DNA of 64,000 nt, taken from contig OZ007574.1 of assembly GCA_963931925.1 (NCBI GenBank), positions 39,674,438-39,738,437 on the forward strand, written 5' to 3'. A program made the translations under genes and the position numbers. The notes beneath the pieces were generated by a model, which saw nothing but the letters and a program-made list of their open reading frames with translations, had not been told where the DNA came from and ran no database searches. Below, piece by piece: positions 57,489 through 64,000 of the stretch (positions within the stretch are counted from its first letter, which is position 1; every line of letters begins with the position of its first letter). The stretch comes from Onchidella celtica. Lineage: Eukaryota > Mollusca > Gastropoda > Systellommatophora > Onchidiidae.

Positions 57489-59025
57489 CTTGTAGTCCCT
57501 GACAACCCGCAGTTTGTCTATATTTGTTGCCCCACTGACAACCCGCGGTTTGCCTATACTTGTTGCCCCACTGACTACCCGAGGTTTGTCTATACTTGTT
57601 GCCCCACTGACAACCCCTGGTTTGTCTGTACCAGTTGCCCCATTGACAGCCCGGGGTTTGTCTATACTAGTTACCCCACTGGCAGTCCGCGTTTTGTCTA
57701 TAGTAGTTGCCCCACTGACAACCCCTGGTTTGTCTATAGTAGTTACCCCACTGACAGCCCGAGGTTTGTCTATACTAGTTACCTCACTGACAGCCCGGGG
57801 TTTGTCTATACTAGTTACCTCACTGACAGCCCGGGGTTTGTCTATACTAGTTACCCCACTGACAGCCCGGGGTTTGTCTATACTAGTTACCTCACTGACA
57901 GCCCGAGGTTTGTCTATACTAGTTACCTCACTGACAGCCCGAGGTTTGTCTATACTAGTTACCTCACTGACAGCCCGGGGTTTGTCTATACTAGTTACCT
58001 CACTGACAGCCCGAGGTTTGTCTATACTAGTTACCTCACTGACAGCCCGGGGTTTGTCTATACTAGTTACCTCACTGACAGCCCGGGGTTTGTCTATACT
58101 AGTTACCTCACTGACAGCCCGAGGTTTGTCTATACTAGTTACCTCACTGACAGCCCGAGGTTTGTCTATACTAGTTACCTCACTGACAGCCCGAGGTTTG
58201 TCTATACTAGTTACCTCACTGACAGCCCGGGGTTTGTCTATACTAGTTACCTCACTGACAGCCCGGGGTTTGTCTATACTAGTTACCCGACAGACAGCCC
58301 GGGGTTTGTCTATACTAGTTACCCCACAGACAGCCCGGGGTTTGTCTATACTAGTTACCCCACTGACAGCCCGGGGTTTGTCTATGCTAGTTACCTCACT
58401 GACAGCCCGGGGTTTGTCTATACTAGTTACCCCACAGACAGCCCGGGGTTTGTCTATACTAGTTACCTCACTGACAGCCCTGGGTTTGTCTATACTAGTT
58501 ACCCCACTGACAGCCCGGGGTTTGTCTATACTAGTTACCCCACAGACAGCCCGGGGTTTGTCTATACTAGTTACCCCACTGACAGCCCGAGGTTTGTCTA
58601 TACTAGTTACCTCACTGACAGCCCGGGGTTTGTCTATACTAGTTACCCCACAGACAGCCCGGGGTTTGTCTATACTAGTTACTCCACTGACAGCCCGGGG
58701 TTTGTCTATACTAGTTACCTCACTGACAGCCCGGGGTTTGTCTATACTAGTTACCCCACAGACAGCCCGGGGTTTGTCTATACCAGTTACCTCACTGACA
58801 GCCCGGGGTTTGTCTATACTAGTTACCTCACTGACAGCCCGGGGTTTGTCTATACTAGTTACCCCACTGACAGCCCGGGGTTTGTCTATACTAGTTACCC
58901 CACAGACAGCCCGGGGTTTGTCTATACTAGATGTCCCATTGACATCCCGTAGTTTGTCTATACTAGTTGCCCCACTAACAACCCGCTGTTTGTATATATA
59001 CTAGTTGCCCCACTGACCAATGTGG
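57489..59025. repeat. 36-bp satellite, 42 units
   Basis: The unit reads CACTGACAGCCCGGGGTTTG then TCTATACTAGTTACCT. The word TTTGT begins at 57513 in the first unit and at 58989 in the last; the difference, 1476, is exactly 41 x 36, so no net indel has accumulated. Variation is mainly CTC/CCC, ACT/ACA and GGG/AGG positions. Outer units are diverged and central ones homogenised. Two plus-strand frames and one minus-strand frame are open because 36 is a multiple of three. Confidence 0.95.
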
Positions 59026-59110
59026 CAACTGAGGTTCAGAACGAAATTTCCTGTCATAATTTTAAATTGTACTTGACGAAAATGCGTCTCTTTTTTTCTT
59101 TTCCGTCTTA
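59026..59110. other. Short non-coding flank
   Basis: No signal. Confidence 0.4.
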
Positions 59111-59259
59111 AAAAGTAGGAACATTTTCTTCTGTCTAACTCAGTTGTTGCTCAAAATCAACGAAAGAATTAAAAATACAGAGAACTACAAGAGCTTTTAA
59201 AATATGCCCACGTACACCTTTACGTCTTTCCATAGTTACGCAATATGATATTTTGTAGA
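59111..59259 (-). mobile_element. Fragment of the Helitron at 50835-52693
   Basis: These 149 bases match 51310-51441 joined to 52677-52693 with a single difference. This copy lacks the solo LTR. It retains the Helitron 5' end (minus-strand TCTACAAAATATC) but is cut short internally at 59111. Confidence 0.9.
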
Positions 59260-60092
59260 ATTTAGTGCTCAGCGGTTAAAAAGCCTTTCATGATAACACT
59301 GGAGGCCTTACTTCCTTTTTATTATGAAGTTGGAGGTTAAATTCTGAAATCAACAGTTAAGTAACTTATCTTATTTTGTAATACTGTAACTATTAAGTCT
59401 GAGTAGGAAAAGTTTTTCACTTTTCTTTTGTTTTTTGTTGCTTCGCCTGAAAAAGTTGTAAGAAACATTTTTTACGACCCGTTCACCACGCTGCCATGTT
59501 CATATTTCAGAGAATAAATTTCCAACAGTGAGACCCGAGACTGAGGATATCGAGACGAATCAATTCGTCATTATTCCGTCCGTCGACTTGCGCGCGTATC
59601 ATCGTTAACAATGCAACAACTCGCACCTCACCTCTTCATAATTGAACGGAACAAAAAAAAGTAGCACTCACCGTATTTTTATAAGCGCGCAATTTGTGGA
59701 CATATAGCGGGAGAAGGAACTGTACGTCTCAGTATTCTGTGGAATAACTTTCCAAAAATGAGACAAACTGGGCTCGCGCTGTAACTGTTAAAGAGCCTAG
59801 ATGCTTTGTAAAACTCAAGATCCACCCCAAAAAAAGCTGTTGAAGGAGAAGTTACCTTTTCAAAAACGCAGAAAGGGGGGGGGGGGGGGAGGGATTGGAG
59901 GGACGGAATTAGGCATTTAGGATTGAGGGAAACGAATCTGTCAAAGGCAGGCCGACTTAAAAGGTACGTGGAATCAGGTCCCGTCTGCACTTTTACATTT
60001 TGCATGCTGAGCGGTGTTTGCTACAAAGTGGAGTTGATTATCCCATTTTGCCCACAGCTAAAAATAACCACCATAGACAAAATAAAACTTAC
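59260..60092. other. Non-coding DNA with G tract
   Basis: G tract at 59877-59889. No gene is recognised. Confidence 0.45.
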
Positions 60093-60190
60093 CTGCGCGT
60101 GGAGAGCACGAGCCAGTTCCTTCCACGTGAGGGCCGCGATTGGCCGATGGGATATCTCGTGAGAATGATTATCATGAATGCGCATTATCT
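60093..60190 (-). other. Candidate first exon ending in a consensus splice donor
   Basis: On the minus strand the sequence ends CACGCGCAG then donor GTAAGTTTT. Upstream is GC-rich DNA with CCAATCGCGG and CACGTG. A frame from the ATG at 60182-60180 is open to the donor, ending TWKELARALHAQ. No acceptor or partner exon was found. Confidence 0.28.
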
Positions 60191-60619
60191 GTGCCCGGTA
60201 TTGCAGTGAGAACGTGTGGTGTATGCACATGTAATTTAGGCTTCAATTCTTCGAGAAAAGAAGTCCACACTGAAGCTACGATCTACAACTTGATTTATAA
60301 ACGTTTAAACACATTAACAAATTCTATTCAGATCTATACAAACCAATTTTTGAGAATTTTACCACTGTAATCAAGTTTGTATGGAACTATTTAATTCTAT
60401 TTATGAAACTTAAATCGATCAACCTCTGAATTAACATAAATAAAGTACCCCCAAAAAATAAGAGTGAAAGGCAGAAAGTGACCGTTATCGTGCCGACGTG
60501 TCATAAAATCCAAAATGAAACCGCACTGATTACAGAATGATAATCACAGGCTACATTTCAGCTTTACACAGAGCCTCCCTATTATAAAAACCAAAGCTCG
60601 TACCAGCCGACTCTGACCG
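60191..60619. other. AT-rich non-coding DNA
   Basis: No gene is seen. Confidence 0.45.
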
Positions 60620-61000
60620 GACAGGGTGGTCTAGGGGCAAGGTGCTCGCCTCCAAGGGTACTGAGTTCGATCCCCAGTCGGTGCAGACATGTTGGAATTT
60701 TTTTTTCTTGGGAAAAATTTTGTCCCTGATGCTATGGTAAATAGGATCGAGCACCTAGACTTCTCGGATAAGGAGGAAAAACTCGGAGGGCCCATGTGCA
60801 CGTTGCGTAAGTTAAAGATACAATGGCAGTTGAAAGAAAGTCAAGAAGAGCAGGCCTAACAAGGCCGCTGCCCGGGCAAAATTCTAAAAAAACTAATCCC
60901 TACCGCAAAAACACAGAAACAATAAAAAATAAAAATAAAAACAAGAAATGTGAGGTGTAAATGCCAAGAGCAGCGAACCCCCTTAAATAAAGACCTAGAA
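60620..61000 (+). mobile_element. tRNA-derived SINE S1, copy 6
   Basis: A box GGTGGTCTAGGGGCAAGG, B box GAGTTCGATCCCC, body block CATGTGCACGTTGCG and AGAGCAGGC, A-rich region and tail GTGAGGTGTAAATGCCAAG. About nine bases around the anticodon loop are missing relative to copy 1. Confidence 0.85.
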
Positions 61001-61004
61001 CACT

Positions 61005-61470
61005 AGCCAATCTTGATTGGCTGACTAGTCGGCTGGTGACGTCACCACGTTGAGTTTCAATGACATCCAACTAGTTCGCCGATGCGCCTAGTCTCACTGA
61101 AACCAGAGAGTATGTATGTACAGAGAGGTTTCACTATTGTGTCGATCTGCGCTGCCAGACACGGGAGGCGTGGATAGTAGGTCGCTGCGGTAAACAACGC
61201 CCGTTTGTACATTTCCACGGGGCGTAAGAGCTTTGCAAACGGCTCTAAAGAGTTTCAATCAGCCCCAAAATATGAACAAACCACAGTAAACAGATACGGA
61301 CACTGTCTTTGGGGAAGGCGGCCTCTTTCAATTTTTGTTTACTGCTGGGACCCAGTTTCGCGATTTGGCGAAGTGGGATCTCTCTATAAATTATTATACT
61401 CTCTGATGAGACTTATATCGTGACGTCACTAAACAATTAGTCAACCTATCAAAATCAGTTAACGCCGCCA
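61005..61470 (+). mobile_element. MITE-like repeat Z, copy 3, split by a CAGAG-type MITE
   Basis: The left part (61005-61103) holds GGTGACGTCACCACG and ATCCAACTAGTTCGCC as in 36257-36425. After the nested MITE the sequence continues with CGTGACGTCACTAAAC. Confidence 0.5.
61104..61405. mobile_element. CAGAG-ended MITE (hAT-like), copy 3
   Basis: Ends are CAGAGAGTAT and ATACTCTCTG, perfect inverted repeats of 10 bp. Flanks CTGAAAC and ATGAGAC are an imperfect 7-base duplication. The body contains ATTTCCACGGGGCGTAAGAG and CCCAAAATATGAACAAACCA. Confidence 0.75.
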
Positions 61471-61825
61471 AGGCTTATCTTCCCCTTCCTCAACACCTCT
61501 CTCCCTCCTTCCCTCCCTCCTTATATGTGCCTGTGTTCGAGTGTGTATGTGTGTTTATATGTGTTAGAGTGTAGGTGTGTGTGCAAGTGGGTGGATGTGT
61601 AAGTTTGTCTTCAGAACAATGTTAATATATTAGCGTTTCCTTGACTTTCTAAGAGTTTCTCAGGGTTGGGGATAGGGTTTAGAGTAGGGTTAGGCCTGCA
61701 AGTCAGTGGATGGTCAAAAGGCATGTTATGTCGGTGATTTTTTATTACATGTATTTAACTTTGGAAAACTTGAGGTCCCGCAGATATAAATCCATCCGCC
61801 TGTCCCTCTCTCCAGCCATCGACGC
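61471..61825. other. Non-coding DNA
   Basis: TG-rich at 61530-61600 and a short degenerate TTAGGG-like stretch at 61667-61693. No gene is seen. Confidence 0.5.
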
Positions 61826-61991
61826 ATCCATCCATCCATCCATCCATCCATCCATCCACCCACCCACCTATCCATCCATCCATCCATCCATCCACCCACC
61901 CACCTATCCATCCATCCATCCATCCATCAGCCCGCCCTCCCACCCATCCATCCTTCCATCATCCATCCATCCATCCACCCACCCACCTATC
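61826..61991. repeat. ATCC array, left of the LTR insertion
   Basis: ATCC repeats with CACCCACCTATC and CAGCCCGCCCTCCC interruptions that recur on the other side of the LTR (63181 onward). Confidence 0.95.
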
Positions 61992-63181
61992 TGTGACAAA
62001 TCCCAGACTGGGAGATGTAATAAGTTATGACAGGACAACAATCACGAACAAACAAGTTAACACTTAACAGAACAATCCATCAGACTCACACATTTATTAA
62101 ACATAATTATACATATAATAGCGCAATTACATATATTATATTATTGAAATGACTGCCGTACAACGGCCTTATTCTCACACACACGCTCCCTCACATCCAC
62201 AATCCGGTAGTTACTCCTAAAGGCACTTCGGCCTCAGCCTCTCCCCTCAGGGCCTTAATAGTACATTAATGATTCACTGGCACCGCAGTCTCTCAATATC
62301 ACCTTCCTATTGTCATACACCTTAGCACTCCCCTCGCACCTCCGCAGGGCAATAACACATTATTATTTCCATAGCCATCAACATGGCAACAACATAATAT
62401 CAGTTCACTAGCCTATCAACATGGCAACAATATAGTATCTCATTCACTCTCATATCTACGTCCCTGTCCGTGGCCTGACTGCCACGACTTTATGTGCCTC
62501 TACTGTCCTGCACTGACAGCCTCACTTCTGGCCTATGTGTGGCCTCCGGCCCTATGCTGGCCTATCCCCTGTGCTCATCGAGGTGGCTCTGCGGCCCGTC
62601 CCCGACACCTACAAGAATAATATTACATTGGTATAATACCCTACCATTTCTATTCACTCCACCTCTCCTTACAATCCATGAAGCGTACACACACTAGTTC
62701 ACCTTTCACTCACCACACATCTTACGGTAACACACCTCCATCGGAGTACACACTACTCACTCGCGCTACAAATCCATGAACTCACTTTCATCTATCGCTC
62801 ATGGCGCACATTGCTATATTCAATATCAAGGACTTCCACATTCCTCACATATACTTATTCACATCATGGTAATAGACGAATATAATATAATACATCAATC
62901 ATAATAATCAATCAACATTCTACATACCAGTCATAACTGGAAAGACTCTCACTAGTCTTCTCGACTGCTTCCTTTTATCTCTGCCCGATGGGCTATTATT
63001 CACAGATCCGCTCCCTAGGACCTTCTAACTTGCAGTGATAGTTATACAGCGCTTTCGCCTCCTTCAGACCCCCCACTCATGACATGCACGACTTTTCTTC
63101 CCTGTCTCCGTGCGTTAATTTTACTCTCCTCCTTTCCCCCCGTAATTATTAACTATCGCTCACTCCACTCGTGACACTATC
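61987..63181. mobile_element. Solo LTR (1185 bp) inserted in the ATCC array
   Basis: The element runs 61992-63176 with termini TGTGACAAAT...ACTCGTGACA. CTATC is duplicated on both sides (61987-61991, 63177-63181). The surrounding repeat continues across the insertion. It has no coding capacity. Its reversed end TGTCACGAG resembles the start of the LTR at 51442, suggesting related families in opposite orientation. Confidence 0.78.
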
Positions 63182-63505
63182 CATCCATCCATCCATCCAT
63201 CAGCCCGCCCTCCCACCCATCCATCCTTCCATCATCCATCCATCCGTCCATTCATACATTCATTCATCCATCCATCCATCAATCAGCCAGCCCGCCCTCC
63301 CACCCGTCCATCACCTATCCATCCATCCATACATTCATCCATCCATCAATCGGCCAGCACACCCACCCACCCATCCATCCATCCATTCAATAATCGGCCA
63401 GCACACCCACCCACCCACCCAGCCATCCATATATCCATCCATCCATTCATCCATCCAATAATCGGCCAGCACACCCACCCACCCATCCATCCATCCATCT
63501 AGGAC
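63177..63505. repeat. ATCC array, right of the LTR insertion
   Basis: ATCC repeats with a higher-order unit containing CAGCCCGCCCTCCCACCC and later AATCGGCCAGCACACCCACC. Confidence 0.95.
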
Positions 63506-63655
63506 GAAATAACTTAAGATGACCCCAAGTAAATTCTTATCTCAGTGTGCAGGATGTATCAAAAACGTATACTTGAAGGCAAGCTGACCTGGACAAAGAT
63601 TTAAGCAAAAGCCTGAAGTCCCACAAGATCCAACGTCTCGTCATAGGATTGGAAA
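63506..63655. other. Short non-coding flank
   Basis: No signal. Confidence 0.4.
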
Positions 63656-64000
63656 CTTTAGACCAGTGGTCCTCAAACTGCGCACCACCAGTGAGGTGTG
63701 GCAATATTTGGGTGGGGCGTGGGACTTCAGAATAGGGCGTAAGGATTAGTTTATGTCTCTGAAAGACTGGATATATCACGAAACGTGGCGACTTAAGAGT
63801 AAAACTGTCGAATTTGGTCCCTCGAATCTAACAAATCTGCAGCTGGAGTCAAGGGCAAGTCTCCATTGAAGCAAGAAACAAATGGATAACATTTGAAATA
63901 AAGTTTTGAATGAAATTTCTTTTGAATGCATACATGCTGAACAAAAATAGGTTTTTGAATCTTTTGGTATTGTATATGTACTAACTTTGTCCGATTATGG
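63656..64000 (+). mobile_element. Probable left end of a hAT-type DNA transposon
   Basis: From 63664 the sequence CAGTGGTCCTCAAACTGCG matches the typical hAT terminal repeat pattern CAGTGGTTC-CAA. The preceding eight bases CTTTAGAC fit the usual target pattern nTnnnnAn. The right end would lie beyond the window. Confidence 0.55.

Noticed and set aside
57486..59004. Two overlapping plus-strand frames of nearly 490 codons
   Set aside because: Both come from the 36-bp satellite; the unit length is a multiple of three, so frames stay open by arithmetic. No signal peptide or flanking exon was seen.
57489..59025. CRISPR array
   Set aside because: Units are 36 bp like some CRISPR repeats, but they are directly tandem with no spacers and the DNA is eukaryotic.
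61667..61693. Interstitial telomere repeat
   Set aside because: Only a few degenerate TTAGGG-like words; not an array.
1..64000. rRNA genes, bacterial operons, phage or plasmid features
   Set aside because: Nothing in the sequence supports them; the content is typical eukaryotic intergenic or intronic DNA.

Overview
This window is animal (metazoan) nuclear DNA with almost no recognisable host coding capacity. Operons, bacterial-type genes and CRISPR arrays are absent. The repeat content (several tRNA-derived SINE families, a non-LTR reverse transcriptase, MITEs, Helitron-like ends, solo-LTR candidates, very abundant GA/CT, GATA and ATCC microsatellites, long poly-C/poly-G tracts and dispersed AGATCT/TCTAGA clusters) resembles an invertebrate genome. 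A marine mollusc, probably a gastropod, is my best guess. That is inference from repeat style; no host protein in the window allows firm placement.

Layout. 1-1.4 kb is the 3' half of a LINE with a broken ORF. 1.4-10 kb is AT-rich intergenic DNA with a Helitron-like element (3347-3734), a tRNA-SINE (4097-4470), a CAGAG-ended MITE (8125-8479) and a field of AGATCT motifs. 10-12 kb holds three copies of a MITE family; the best copy (11481-11834) has a perfect 9-bp target-site duplication. 13-20 kb is dominated by purine/pyrimidine microsatellites and nested SINEs. 23.4-24.5 kb has a CpG-rich block and a 179-bp tandem repeat. 26-28.7 kb has a MITE with terminal inverted repeats, a GATA array and a tandem array of tRNA-like units. 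31-46 kb mixes SINEs, Helitron-like elements, MITEs and a LINE scrap. 46-50 kb is the least repetitive stretch and carries a CpG-rich block and one candidate spliced exon. 50.7-52.9 kb is a three-level nest (MITE, then Helitron, then solo LTR) in which every junction can be read. 54-56.5 kb has CATT/GGAT arrays and another intact MITE. 57.5-59.0 kb is a 42-unit, 36-bp satellite. 60-64 kb has a candidate splice donor, a SINE, a MITE, a second solo LTR inside an ATCC array, and a hAT-like left end at the window edge.

How the parts relate. The window reads as layers of non-autonomous elements inserted into each other. The only protein machinery visible is the defective LINE reverse transcriptase at the left edge and a LINE C-terminal scrap at 39 kb. 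Candidate host signals are few: CpG-rich blocks at 23.4-23.7 and 49.05-49.7 kb, a CTCF-like site at 37,983, and two minus-strand exon candidates ending in good splice donors (48,597 and 60,093). They are low-confidence.
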